Assembly (NCBI RefSeq): GCF_052076145.1
Contig: NZ_CP197246.1
Location: 930,001 to 994,000 of the forward strand
DNA from: Kitasatospora sp052076145
GTDB lineage: Bacteria > Actinomycetota > Actinomycetes > Streptomycetales > Streptomycetaceae
Length of the DNA stretch: 64,000 nucleotides
Reading direction: 5' to 3'
Part shown: positions 8,060-16,441 of the stretch, piece after piece
Layout of the letters: each line of letters opens with the position of its first letter
How positions within the stretch are numbered: position 1 is the stretch's first letter
Position numbers and translations under genes: made by a program
Notes under the pieces: model-generated
Seen by the model: the letters and a program-made list of their open reading frames with translations, nothing else
Databases searched by the model: none
What the model was told of the DNA's origin: nothing

Positions 8060-9781
8060 TCAGCCCAGGTCGAGCCGGGCGGCGCGCCGGAGCAGCGCCG
8101 GGCTGATCCGCCCGAGCAGCCGGGCGGCCTTGGCCTCGAAGGTGACCGGGACGACCGGCTTGCCGGTGCGGACGGCCCGCAGGATCTCGGCCGCGACCTT
8201 CTCGGGCGGGAAGCCCCGGCGGGCGTACATCTTGGAGACCTTCTCCTGCTTGGCCGACTGTTGGGCGGCGGTGAGGCCGGAGAAGGTCGAGGTGCGGGTG
8301 ATGTTGGTGTTGACGATGCCGGGGCAGATCGCCGAGACGCCGATGCCTGCGGGGGCGAGTTCGGCGCGCAGGCAGTCGGAGAGCATCAGGACGGCGGCCT
8401 TGCTGGTCGCGTACGCGGCGAGCAGCTTGGAGGGCAGGTAGGCGGCGGCGGAGGCGAGGTTGACGATGTGGCCGCCCTCGCCGCGCTCTGCCATCAGCGT
8501 GCCGAAGGCGCGGCAGCCGTGGATGACGCCCCAGAGGTTGACGTCCAGGACGCGCTGCCACTCCTTCTCGGTGGTCTGCAGGAACGTGCCGGAGTGGCCG
8601 ATGCCGGCGTTGTTGACCAGCACGTCGGGCACGCCGTGGGCGGCGGCGATCTCCTGGGCGAAGGCCTCGAAGGCGGCGCCGTCGCTGACGTCGAGCGCGT
8701 ACGCGTGGGCCCGGCCGCCGACCAGGGTGCAGAGTTCCGCGGTGCGTTCGGCGGCGGGCAGGTCGAGGTCGGCGATGACGACGCGGGCGCCCTGCTCGGC
8801 GAAGGCGAGTGCGGTGGCCCGACCGATGCCGCTGCCCGCGCCGGTGATCACGACGAGCTGGCCGGAGTCCGGCGGGGCCTGGGACTGCCCGGCCTCGACC
8901 CGGGCGGCGAAGTCGCGGACCATCCCGGCCACCAGCGGCCCCTTCTCCAGCAGCGCCGACCAGTGGGTGGCGTTGACGGTGCGCCGGGTGAGCTTCGGCG
9001 CCCACCGCTCCAGGCCCTCGGAGAGGAAGTCGGAGACGTAGTGGTCCCGGGCCAGGGTGATCAGCTGGACCGGCAGCTCGGTGCTCCGCTCGCGCGGGTG
9101 CCGGACGGCGGGCCGCATGTTGGCCCGGTAGAGCTCGATGCCGCGTACCGCGTCCTGCTTGAGGGTCGCCTGCGGGTGCCCGGGGCGGGGGCTGACGGCC
9201 TCCAGGTCGCGCAGCACGCGCGGCCAGGCGCGGGCCAGCCAGAGCCGCCAGGTCGCCGGGGCGAGCACGGGCAGGTGGAAGGCCGTGATGTACCAGGAGT
9301 GGGCGCCCTGGACGAGCAGCTGGCGCAGGTGCCGGGGGGTCGGGCGGCGCAGCCGGTGCCGCATCCAGTGGCCGACGTGGTCGAGCGCGGGCCCGGACAT
9401 GGTGGTGAAGGAGGCGAGCCGCCGCTCGGCACCGGGCTCGGTGACGGCCTCCCAGGACTGCACCGAGCCCCAGTCGTGGGCGACGACGTGCACGGGCCGG
9501 TCCGGGCTGACGGCCTCGGCGACGGCGAACAGGTCGGCGCCGAGCTGGGCCAGCCGGTACCCGTCACGCGTGCGGGGCACGCCGGAGTCGCCGGCGCCGC
9601 GGACGTCGTACCGGACGACGTGGTGGTCGGCGGCGAGATCGGCGGCGATGTCGTCCCAGACCACATGGGTGTCCGGGTACCCGTGCACCAGGAGCACGGT
9701 GGTCGCGCCGGGGTCGCCCTGTTCGAAGACGGCCAGCGGGAGGCCGTCGGTGGCCTGGACGGTGCTGCGGCGGATGCTCAC
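8060..9781 (-). CDS. Alpha/beta-hydrolase and SDR oxidoreductase fusion (EphD-like)
   Basis: 573 residues. Residues 1-280 are an alpha/beta hydrolase of the epoxide-hydrolase type (VLLVHGYPDTHVVWDD oxyanion loop; VVAHDWGSVQSW with an Asp nucleophile). Residues about 295-560 are a short-chain dehydrogenase with VITGAGSGIGRATALAFAEQGARVVIADLD and catalytic YATSK. The architecture matches mycobacterial EphD, linked to modification of lipid or mycolate-type substrates; the substrate here is unknown. Its start overlaps the stop of the upstream M24 gene (ATGA), so it is the last gene of that operon. Confidence 0.88.
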   Translation of the reverse strand: MSIRRSTVQATDGLPLAVFEQGDPGATTVLLVHGYPDTHVVWDDIAADLAADHHVVRYDVRGAGDSGVPRTRDGYRLAQLGADLFAVAEAVSPDRPVHVVAHDWGSVQSWEAVTEPGAERRLASFTTMSGPALDHVGHWMRHRLRRPTPRHLRQLLVQGAHSWYITAFHLPVLAPATWRLWLARAWPRVLRDLEAVSPRPGHPQATLKQDAVRGIELYRANMRPAVRHPRERSTELPVQLITLARDHYVSDFLSEGLERWAPKLTRRTVNATHWSALLEKGPLVAGMVRDFAARVEAGQSQAPPDSGQLVVITGAGSGIGRATALAFAEQGARVVIADLDLPAAERTAELCTLVGGRAHAYALDVSDGAAFEAFAQEIAAAHGVPDVLVNNAGIGHSGTFLQTTEKEWQRVLDVNLWGVIHGCRAFGTLMAERGEGGHIVNLASAAAYLPSKLLAAYATSKAAVLMLSDCLRAELAPAGIGVSAICPGIVNTNITRTSTFSGLTAAQQSAKQEKVSKMYARRGFPPEKVAAEILRAVRTGKPVVPVTFEAKAARLLGRISPALLRRAARLDLG

Positions 9782-10623
9782 TTGGCGGTCTCCTTCGGGG
9801 CCTGGGCCCAGCGGCGGACGTGCGGCAGGTCGTCGTCGAGCCAGTAGGCATCGTCCTCGGTGACCACCAGCAACTCCTCGAACTTGATACCCACCTCGCG
9901 GAAGCCGATGTGCGGCTCGACCGCCCAGAGGCCGGGCGTGGGCGCGTGCCGGGAGGAGCGGCCGTCGGCCCAGAGGGGGGAACGGCCCTGGAGGCGCTCG
10001 CTGATCAGCTCACGGCCGAGCGTCTGGATCGTCCGGACGCCGAACCCGAAGAGGTTGACCCCGGCCGGGCCCCGCGCGGTCATCCGCGTCACCTGATGGC
10101 CGATCACCCGGCCGGGGTAGACCTGGTGGCGGTTGTCGTAGCCGTGCGCGGCGATCTGGGCGTCCACGGCGGCGTACACCTCGTTCAGCGGCTTCCGGGC
10201 CTTCACCTCGCGGAGGATCAGCTCGCGGTAGACCTGGAGGTCGGCGGCCAGCCTGTCCCAGACCGGGTTGTCGCCGACCTTGCCGCCGTACCCGATGTCG
10301 GCCGTGTAACCGTCGACGACGGGCGCGCAGTCCAGCACGTACGGCATGCCCTCCTCCAGCTTGCGACCACCCGCGAAGAACTGGAGCGGCGTGTGGAAGT
10401 GCCGGAAGGCGGTGCGGTCGCCGAACCAGGCGAACGGGACGTGGAAGTAGTCCTGCACACCCGCCGCGACCAGGCAGGAGCGCAGCTTGGCAGTGGCCTG
10501 ACGCTCCGTCACACCCGGCTCGATCCAGGCGGCGACCTGCTCGGCGCAGGCGTACGCGAGCTGCTGGGTCTCCCGGAAGCGGTCGAGGTCGTCGGCATCG
10601 AAGGCGAAGGGCTTGGGTGCCAT
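9778..10623 (-). CDS. M24 family metallopeptidase (aminopeptidase P-like)
   Basis: 281 residues with a pita-bread fold. Candidate metal ligands are Asp in VLDCAPVVDGYTADIGY (two Asp), His in GHQVTRM, Glu in WAVEPHIGF and Glu in KFEELLVV. It lacks the N-terminal creatinase domain of PepP, so it is a short M24 protein. It lies between a ferredoxin reductase and the EphD-like fusion in one tight operon, which suggests a role in the same pathway rather than bulk peptide turnover. Substrate unknown. Confidence 0.85.
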   Translation of the reverse strand: MAPKPFAFDADDLDRFRETQQLAYACAEQVAAWIEPGVTERQATAKLRSCLVAAGVQDYFHVPFAWFGDRTAFRHFHTPLQFFAGGRKLEEGMPYVLDCAPVVDGYTADIGYGGKVGDNPVWDRLAADLQVYRELILREVKARKPLNEVYAAVDAQIAAHGYDNRHQVYPGRVIGHQVTRMTARGPAGVNLFGFGVRTIQTLGRELISERLQGRSPLWADGRSSRHAPTPGLWAVEPHIGFREVGIKFEELLVVTEDDAYWLDDDLPHVRRWAQAPKETAK

Positions 10624-10635
10624 GGGTGCTCTCCT

Positions 10636-11715
10636 TCAGAGATCCAGCACGAGGGTCTCGCCCTCAGGGGCGCGTGAGACGCAGGGCAGCAGGGCCCCGG
10701 CGGCGCGGTCCTCCTCGGTGAGCCGGCGGTCGCGGTGTTCGGGGGTGCCGGAGCGCAGCCGCACCTGGCAGGTGCCGCAGAAGCCCTGGTGGCAGGAGTA
10801 CGGCAGGTCGGGCCGCTGCTCGCGCAGCACGTCCAGCGCGGAGCGGTCGGCGGGGACTTCGAGCCGGGGGCCGTCCTCGCCGAGCTGGAGGGCGAACGGC
10901 CTGCCGTCCAGGATCGGTGCGGCGCCGAAGCGTTCGAAGTGCAGCGCGGCGCCGGGCGCGACGGCGGCCTGCACTGCGGCCAGCATCGGGGCCGGGCCAC
11001 AGCAGTAGACGGCAGCGCCCTTCGGCGCGCGGGCCACCAGTTCGGTCGCGTCGGGAGTGCCGTCGCGGTCGTCGGTCAGCAGCTCGACCCGGCGCGGGTC
11101 GAGGGCGCGCAGCTCGTCGCCGTACGGCATCGAGGCGGCGTCCCGGCCGGTGTGGACGAGCCGCCAGTCGAGGCCCCGGCGCTGCGCCTCGCGGGCCATC
11201 GGGAGCAGCGGGGTGATGCCGATGCCCCCCGCGAGCAGCAGCACGGCGGGCTCGCCGCAGAACGCGAAGCCGTTGCGCGGGCGGCGGGCGGTGAGGCGGT
11301 TGCCGACGTGCAGGCTGTCGTGGATCTCGGCCGAGCCGCCACCGCCGTCGGCGACTCGGCGGACGGCGATGCGGTAGGTCGCGAGGTCGGCCGGGTCGCC
11401 GCAGAGCGAGTAGTGCCGCTCGCGGCCCGAGGGCAGCGTGAGCAGCAGCCGGGCACCGGGCTGCCAGGCGGGCAGCTCGTCGCCGAAGGGGGACGCGAGG
11501 TGCAGCTCGACCACGTCGGTGGCGATCTCGGTGCGGCGGGTGACGGCCAGCGGCAGCGGCGGCGTCGGCCGGGCCGGCGGGAGGCCCGGCCTGCGGCGCA
11601 GCAGCGGCCGGCCGAGCGACGGGTTGTACCAGTCGCTGAACGCGGTGAGCCGCCGGAGGAACCGGTCGGGCCCGGGGCGGCCGTACAGGTCGGGAGGCGG
11701 GTTGAGCAGGTCCAT
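10636..11715 (-). CDS. Ferredoxin-NADPH reductase with C-terminal 2Fe-2S domain (PDR/VanB type)
   Basis: 359 residues. An FAD/FMN-binding barrel (RHYSLCGDP), an NAD(P)-binding domain (LLAGGIGITPLLPMAREAQRRG) and a C-terminal plant-type [2Fe-2S] ferredoxin domain (CHQGFCGTCQVRL plus a later Cys in LLPCVSRAPEG) are visible. Such reductases feed electrons to oxygenases or desaturases. The adjacent metal-dependent hydrolase and EphD-like gene suggest a lipid redox pathway. The partner oxygenase is not evident in the window. Confidence 0.88.
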   Translation of the reverse strand: MDLLNPPPDLYGRPGPDRFLRRLTAFSDWYNPSLGRPLLRRRPGLPPARPTPPLPLAVTRRTEIATDVVELHLASPFGDELPAWQPGARLLLTLPSGRERHYSLCGDPADLATYRIAVRRVADGGGGSAEIHDSLHVGNRLTARRPRNGFAFCGEPAVLLLAGGIGITPLLPMAREAQRRGLDWRLVHTGRDAASMPYGDELRALDPRRVELLTDDRDGTPDATELVARAPKGAAVYCCGPAPMLAAVQAAVAPGAALHFERFGAAPILDGRPFALQLGEDGPRLEVPADRSALDVLREQRPDLPYSCHQGFCGTCQVRLRSGTPEHRDRRLTEEDRAAGALLPCVSRAPEGETLVLDL

Positions 11716-11772
11716 CCGGTCAGCTCCGGGTCGGTTGGGGATGCGTTAACCACTAGGGGCGGGCCGGTTGCC

Positions 11773-12669
11773 TCAGTGTGCCGCTGCGGCGGACCGGGCG
11801 GCGGGGGAGGTCGCGAGGTAGCTGATGGCCTGGCTGGAGGAGCCCTCCTGGGTGGGGTGGTAGCGGGGCTTGAAGTACCGGGCGGCGGAGCGGGCCATCC
11901 GGCCGGGCTCGGGCAGCAGGCCGCGGCGGGCGATCAGCTGGACCTCGCGCCAGGTGGGGCGGACCCTGCCCCTGAGGGAGGGGTCGGCGGCGAGCAGGAA
12001 GCGGACGCCGCGTACCCAGAGGTGGATCAGGACGGGGCCGGCGATGGCCATGCCGCGCACCCGTCGGAGGTAGCCGGGGTCGAGGTGGGTCATCAGGTCG
12101 AAGGCGACGCTGCGGTGTTCGACCTCCTCGGCGCCGTGCCAGCGCAGCAGGTCGAGCATGGTCGGGTCGGCCTCGGCGCGGTCCAGGCCGGGCGAGTTGA
12201 GAATCCAGTTGCCGAGAAATGCCGTGAAATGCTCGATCGCGGCCACGGCGGCGACCCGCTCGATGATGTGCTCCCGCTGCTGGGCGGGTGTCAGGGTCGG
12301 GCGGTCACCCAGCACCCGCTGGAACAGCCAGCTGACCTGTCGGACGTACGGCGCCGGGTCGAGCCCCTGGCCGAGCAGGTGCTCCAGCACCTCCTGGTGC
12401 GCCTCGGCGTGGATCGCCTCCTGCCCGATGAACCCGAGCACCTCCTCGCGGAGCTGCTCGTCCGTGATCATCGGCAGCGCGTCCTTGAACAGCCGGACGA
12501 ACCAGCGCTCCCCCTCCGGCAGCAGCAGGTGCAGCACGTTGATCGTGTGGGTGGCCATCGGCTCGCCCGGAATCCAGTGCAGCGGGAGCTGCCCCCAGTC
12601 GAAGCGGACGTCCCGGGGCTCCAGCACGAGGCTGTCGTGGACGTTGGTGGGCTCGGTGGTGCGGGGCAT
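11773..12669 (-). CDS. Predicted metal-dependent hydrolase (COG3687 family)
   Basis: 298 residues. The helical core has carboxylate/His motifs GFIGQEAIHAEAHQEVLEHL and WHGAEEVEHRSVAFDLMTHL, resembling a di-metal helical bundle. The family is annotated as metal-dependent hydrolase but its reaction is not established. ATG 12669 has AGGAGG just upstream. It is the upstream gene of the 12669-to-8060 group; a 57-bp gap separates it from the reductase. Confidence 0.8.
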   Translation of the reverse strand: MPRTTEPTNVHDSLVLEPRDVRFDWGQLPLHWIPGEPMATHTINVLHLLLPEGERWFVRLFKDALPMITDEQLREEVLGFIGQEAIHAEAHQEVLEHLLGQGLDPAPYVRQVSWLFQRVLGDRPTLTPAQQREHIIERVAAVAAIEHFTAFLGNWILNSPGLDRAEADPTMLDLLRWHGAEEVEHRSVAFDLMTHLDPGYLRRVRGMAIAGPVLIHLWVRGVRFLLAADPSLRGRVRPTWREVQLIARRGLLPEPGRMARSAARYFKPRYHPTQEGSSSQAISYLATSPAARSAAAAH

Positions 12670-12714
12670 GAGGAGCCTCCTGACCTGCTGGTGGCGGCGG
12701 GACCAACAGCAAAC

Positions 12715-12726
12715 TACTCGCGGGTA
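12715..12726. promoter_or_regulatory. Candidate operator upstream of COG3687 gene
   Basis: TACTCGCGGGTA is a 12-bp imperfect palindrome (10 of 12 positions symmetric) about 45 bp upstream of the hydrolase start. TetR-family regulators of lipid genes often use sites of this form; no regulator gene is adjacent, so this is a guess. Confidence 0.3.
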
Positions 12727-12782
12727 GACCGACGGACAAGGGTTTCGGCAACTCTTATCGACATCGAGTCTAATAAGCCCGG

Positions 12783-13760
12783 TCAGCCCGGGAGCCAGCG
12801 GGCCTTGTACAGGCTGGCGCCGGCCAGGCGAGTGGTGCCGTCGGGGTGGTGGAAGGTGAGCTTCGAGGTGCACCAGGGGTAGGTGTTCTCGGAGTCGGGG
12901 TTGACCGTGAGGATCTCGCCGCTGCGGGAGTCGCTGCCGATGCTCTTGATTCCCGGGCCGTCGATCGAGCGGTCGCCGGGGTAGCGGACGAAGGCGTCGG
13001 CGGGGATCGAGTACTGGTACACGTGCCGGTTGGTGGTGACCCAGAGGCGGTCGGGGGCGGCCGGGCCCACGTCGTGGCCGCCGGGGGTGGGCAGCGGGAC
13101 GGACCGGACGGGCGCGAGGGCATCCCCGGTGGTGAAGGCGGTCAGGGCCCTGTCGCTGAGCACCCAGAGGAGTCGACGGTCGGCGTCCCACTGCACGCCG
13201 TGCGCCCCGGCGAGGTCGTACTGGGTGTACCGGGTCGACGAGGAGTAGAGGCGGACGAAGCCCGGATCGCTGGCGACGACCACGAGCCGACCGTCCGGCA
13301 GCAGTTCGAGGCTGTGCGGGTTCCCGCCCGGCCGGGCCGCCCAGCGGACCCGCCCCTCGGGGAAGGACACCATCGCGGCCAGCCCGCCGGAGGCGCAGGT
13401 GAGCACCCACCCCTCCCCCCGCCACCGCCGGTACTTGGCCTCGTTGACGGCCCACCAACTGCCGTCCCCGCCCAGGCCGTCCCCGCCCAGCCCGAGCACG
13501 TCCGCGGCCGACCAGGACCAGAGCGCGAGCCGGGCGGCCGCCGGGCCGCGTACGTCCGCCCGCCCGTCGTGCCAGGGCAGGTCGTTGGGGTCCACCAGGA
13601 GGACCCGGCCGCTGGCCTGGTCGGCGGCGAGGACGAGGCTGCGATCGGAGGTCGGCAGCCCCTGCGCGGCGGCCGGGCGGCCTGGCGCGAGGAGTGCGGC
13701 GACGGCGGCCCCGACGACCGAGCGCCGGGACGGGACGGGGGCCGGCAGCCAAGTGATCAC
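12783..13760 (-). CDS. Secreted DUF6528 beta-propeller-like protein
   Basis: 325 residues. The N-terminus PSRRSVVGAAVAALLAPG is a likely Tat signal (twin Arg then hydrophobic run). The body has repeated short beta blades (RSLVLAADQASGRVLLVD; HGVQWDADRRLLWVLSDRALTAF; GHDVGPAAPDRLWVTTNRHVYQY) typical of a propeller. A 15-bp tandem duplication encodes GLGGDGLGGDG near residue 90. Function unknown; probably an extracytoplasmic binding or scaffold protein. Confidence 0.8.
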   Translation of the reverse strand: MITWLPAPVPSRRSVVGAAVAALLAPGRPAAAQGLPTSDRSLVLAADQASGRVLLVDPNDLPWHDGRADVRGPAAARLALWSWSAADVLGLGGDGLGGDGSWWAVNEAKYRRWRGEGWVLTCASGGLAAMVSFPEGRVRWAARPGGNPHSLELLPDGRLVVVASDPGFVRLYSSSTRYTQYDLAGAHGVQWDADRRLLWVLSDRALTAFTTGDALAPVRSVPLPTPGGHDVGPAAPDRLWVTTNRHVYQYSIPADAFVRYPGDRSIDGPGIKSIGSDSRSGEILTVNPDSENTYPWCTSKLTFHHPDGTTRLAGASLYKARWLPG

Positions 13761-13812
13761 CGTGCCATGGGATCACGAAGGCCCGTCGGAAGCCCGGATT
13801 CACACGGCTCGT

Positions 13813-13844
13813 CAGACCGCCAGACCGTCAGACCGTCAGACCGC
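13813..13844. repeat. 8-bp tandem repeat across an IclR stop codon
   Basis: Four head-to-tail copies of CAGACCG(C/T) run from 13813 to 13844 and cover the stop codon of the IclR gene at 13836-13838. Copy-number change would not be in frame and would alter the last codons. Confidence 0.7.
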
Positions 13845-14615
13845 CATCGCGACCATCAGCGGGGCCGCCCGCTCGGCGAGGAGTTCGGCGGCGGCCCGGA
13901 GGCGGTGGATGTTCTCGACCGGCATCGAGGTGGCGAGGCAGCCGACCGTGCTGCCTGCCGTGACCGGGACGGCGGCGCAGACGGTGCCGAGGGCGTACTC
14001 CTGGATGTCCAGGACGGGGACGGTCGAGGGCTGGCGCTCCAGCCGGTGCATCAGCTGTTCGGCGTCGGTGATGGTGCGGGAGGTGAGTCGGGCGATCGGG
14101 TGCCGGGAGAGGTGGTCGCGGCGGCCGTCGTGGTCGAGCTGGCTGAGCAGGCACTTGCCGATCGCGCTGGCGTGGGCGGTGGCCCGGAAGTCGACCCACT
14201 CGTGGACGGCGGGGGCGTGGTCGGCGGCCGAGACGGCCTCCACCGAGAGTTCGCCGTCGTGGTAGCGGCTGAAGTAGACGGCTGCGCCCAGCTCGTCCCG
14301 GAGTTCGAGCAGCTTCTGGTCGAGCCTCGTCCGCAGCAGCTGCTCGCGGTTCTGGCTGCCGAGCAGCGAGAAGGTGCCGCCGAGCACCCAGGCGCCGTCC
14401 TGGAAGCTCAGGTAGCCCTCGACCTCCAGCACCTCGGCCAGCTCCTGGACGGCCACCAGCGGCATCGTCAGCTCGCGGGCCAGCGTGCCGAGCGTGACCC
14501 CGCCGGAGTGCCGGTCGACGGCCTCCAGCAGGCGCAGCGCGCGCTGGAGGGTCCGGAACGGGCCCCGGCCGCCCTCGGCCAGCGTGGCCTGACGGTCCCG
14601 GCTCTGTGCCGACAT
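13836..14615 (-). CDS. IclR family transcriptional regulator
   Basis: 259 residues. N-terminal winged helix (RTLQRALRLLEAVDRHSGGVTLGTLARELTMPLVAVQELAEVLEVEGYL) and C-terminal effector domain (AYFSRYHDG; ATAHASAIGKCLLSQLD, then GTVCAAVPVTAG) of the IclR family. It is transcribed in the same direction as catalase but lies behind two terminators, so it has its own promoter in 14616-14796. Target and ligand unknown; distinct from the AllR-like gene at 41961. Confidence 0.9.
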   Translation of the reverse strand: MSAQSRDRQATLAEGGRGPFRTLQRALRLLEAVDRHSGGVTLGTLARELTMPLVAVQELAEVLEVEGYLSFQDGAWVLGGTFSLLGSQNREQLLRTRLDQKLLELRDELGAAVYFSRYHDGELSVEAVSAADHAPAVHEWVDFRATAHASAIGKCLLSQLDHDGRRDHLSRHPIARLTSRTITDAEQLMHRLERQPSTVPVLDIQEYALGTVCAAVPVTAGSTVGCLATSMPVENIHRLRAAAELLAERAAPLMVAMAV

Positions 14616-14796
14616 GGCGACCCCTTCCGTGGTGCGTCCTGGCGCGCCGACGGGCGGCGAGCCTCTCCAGACTATCCATCGGACGGCCGCTGCACGCCCT
14701 GCTCACCGGATATTGACGCAGGTCATGAGGGATTGTCAGGAGGCATATGCCAGAACGGGGATCGACCAGCGGATCGACCGGCGGGCGGACGCCAGA

Positions 14797-14870
14797 ACGG
14801 GCCCCTCCCCCACTGTCCGGGGGGAGAGGCCCGTCAGCCGGTCGGCCCGAGGGGTGGCTCGGGCCGACCG
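14797..14870 (-). terminator. Tandem terminators downstream of catalase
   Basis: Two strong hairpins stand in series: 14839-14851 pairs with 14858-14870 (13 bp, perfect, loop GGGTGG), and 14797-14811 pairs with 14820-14834 (15 bp with one mismatch). They insulate the IclR gene from the catalase operon. The rest of 14616-14912 holds only the IclR promoter region. Confidence 0.8.
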
Positions 14871-14912
14871 ATGAGGGTTGGTCAGGTGGTTCAGGTGTCA
14901 GCCGGGCTGTGG

Positions 14913-16370
14913 TCAGCCCTCGTCGCCGGCGCGGAGCTTGGCGACGGCGGCCTCCAGGCGCGCGCCGTACGTCTCGTCGGCGGCGTGGAAGTGGGCGAGG
15001 TTCTTCTCGACCACGTCGTCGCGGCTGACCTGCGCCAGGAAGCCCGCGATGTTGTTGATCAGGCGCTCCTGCTCACCGGCCGACATCAGGCGGTAGAGCT
15101 CACCGGCCTGGAAGAAGTCGTCGTCCTTGGTGTGGGCCGGGGTGGTGTACGTGCCGGTGTAGCCGTCCAGGCGGACGGGGGCGGCCAGCGCGCTGTCGGT
15201 CTGGGCCGGGCCGTCGTACGAGTTGGGCTCGTAGTTCTTGGCGCGGCCGCGGCCGACGGCGGAGAGGCCGTCCTGGCCGTAGTTCTCCGCCTTGGTGGCC
15301 CGGGGGGCGTTCACGGCGAGCTGGGTGTGGTTGACACCGAGGCGGTAGCGCTGGGCGTCCGCGTAGGCGAAGAGGCGGCCCTGGAGCATCTTGTCCGGGG
15401 AGGCGCCGATGCCGGGGACGAAGTTGTTCGGCGAGAACGCCGACTGCTCGACCTCGGCGAAGACGTTGTCCGGGTTCTGGTTCAGCACCAGGCGGCCGAC
15501 CTTGACCAGCGGGTAGTCGGCGTGCGGCCACACCTTGGTCAGGTCGAACGGGTTGAAGCGGTAGTTGGCCGCCTCGGCCACCGGCATCAGCTGGACGTAG
15601 AGCGTCCAGGACGGGAAGACGCCCCGCTCGATGGCCTGGTGCAGATCACGCTGGTGGCTGTCGGCGTCGGCGCCGAGCACCTCGGCGGACTGGTTGCCGT
15701 CCAGCGAGCGCACGCCCTGGTTGGTCTTGAAGTGGTACTTGACCCAGAACGCCTCGCCGGTCTCGCTGACCCACTGGTAGGTGTGCGAGCCGTAGCCGTT
15801 CATGTGCCGGTACGAGGCCGGGATGCCACGGTCACCGAAGAGCCAGGTGATCTGGTGGGTGGAGGCCGGCGAGTGCGCCCAGAAGTCCCACACGTTGTCG
15901 GCTTCCTGGATGCCGGTGTAGGGGTCGCGCTTCTGCGAGTGGATGAAGTCGGGGAACTTGATCGGGTCCTTGATGAAGAACACCGGGGTGTTGTTGCCGA
16001 CCAGGTCGTAGTTGCCCTCGGCGGTGTAGAACTTCAGCGCGAAGCCGCGCGGGTCGCGCACCGCGTCGGAGGAGCCGAGCGCACCGGCGACGGTGGAGAA
16101 GCGCAGGAAGACGTCGGTGCGCTTGCCCACGGCCGAGAGGAAGTCGGCCTTGGTGTACTGCGAGACCTCGTCGGTCACCTCGAAGTACCCGTACGCGCCG
16201 GAGCCACGGGCGTGCACGACGCGCTCCGGGATGCGCTCACGGTTGAAGCGGGCGAGCTTCTCGATGAGCTGCTGGTCCTGGATGAGCAGCGGGCCGTACT
16301 CGCCGGCCGAGGCCGAGTTCTGGTTGTCGGCGATCGGGGCGCCGGATTCCGTGGTCAGGATCTTCGACAT
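14913..16370 (-). CDS. Catalase (monofunctional haem, small-subunit clade)
   Basis: 485 residues, normal for clade-3 catalases. Active-site His in ERVVHARGSGAYGYFEVT (about 54), Asn in GNNTPVFFIKDP and the haem-ligand Tyr in RLFAYADAQRYRLG are present. It removes H2O2. It is the third gene after allantoinase and allantoicase (71-bp gap), which suits detoxification of H2O2 made by urate oxidase. ATG 16370 has AGAAGGA upstream; an in-frame upstream ATG at 16400 is less likely. Confidence 0.95.
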   Translation of the reverse strand: MSKILTTESGAPIADNQNSASAGEYGPLLIQDQQLIEKLARFNRERIPERVVHARGSGAYGYFEVTDEVSQYTKADFLSAVGKRTDVFLRFSTVAGALGSSDAVRDPRGFALKFYTAEGNYDLVGNNTPVFFIKDPIKFPDFIHSQKRDPYTGIQEADNVWDFWAHSPASTHQITWLFGDRGIPASYRHMNGYGSHTYQWVSETGEAFWVKYHFKTNQGVRSLDGNQSAEVLGADADSHQRDLHQAIERGVFPSWTLYVQLMPVAEAANYRFNPFDLTKVWPHADYPLVKVGRLVLNQNPDNVFAEVEQSAFSPNNFVPGIGASPDKMLQGRLFAYADAQRYRLGVNHTQLAVNAPRATKAENYGQDGLSAVGRGRAKNYEPNSYDGPAQTDSALAAPVRLDGYTGTYTTPAHTKDDDFFQAGELYRLMSAGEQERLINNIAGFLAQVSRDDVVEKNLAHFHAADETYGARLEAAVAKLRAGDEG

Positions 16371-16441
16371 GACGGGTCCTTCTGAGGAGAGGCGGTGCAA
16401 GGAGAAGAGGTTCTTTCCGGCCGGACGGTCGGACGGTCGGA

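Noticed and set aside
5726..9847. A 1373-codon open frame on the plus strand
   Set aside because: It crosses GntR, DUF1648, LysE, CSP and the EphD-like gene in other frames, with low-complexity Arg/Gly sequence. Not a gene.
12846..16385. A 1179-codon open frame on the plus strand
   Set aside because: Antisense to DUF6528, IclR and catalase; composition follows the GC pattern of the opposite strand.
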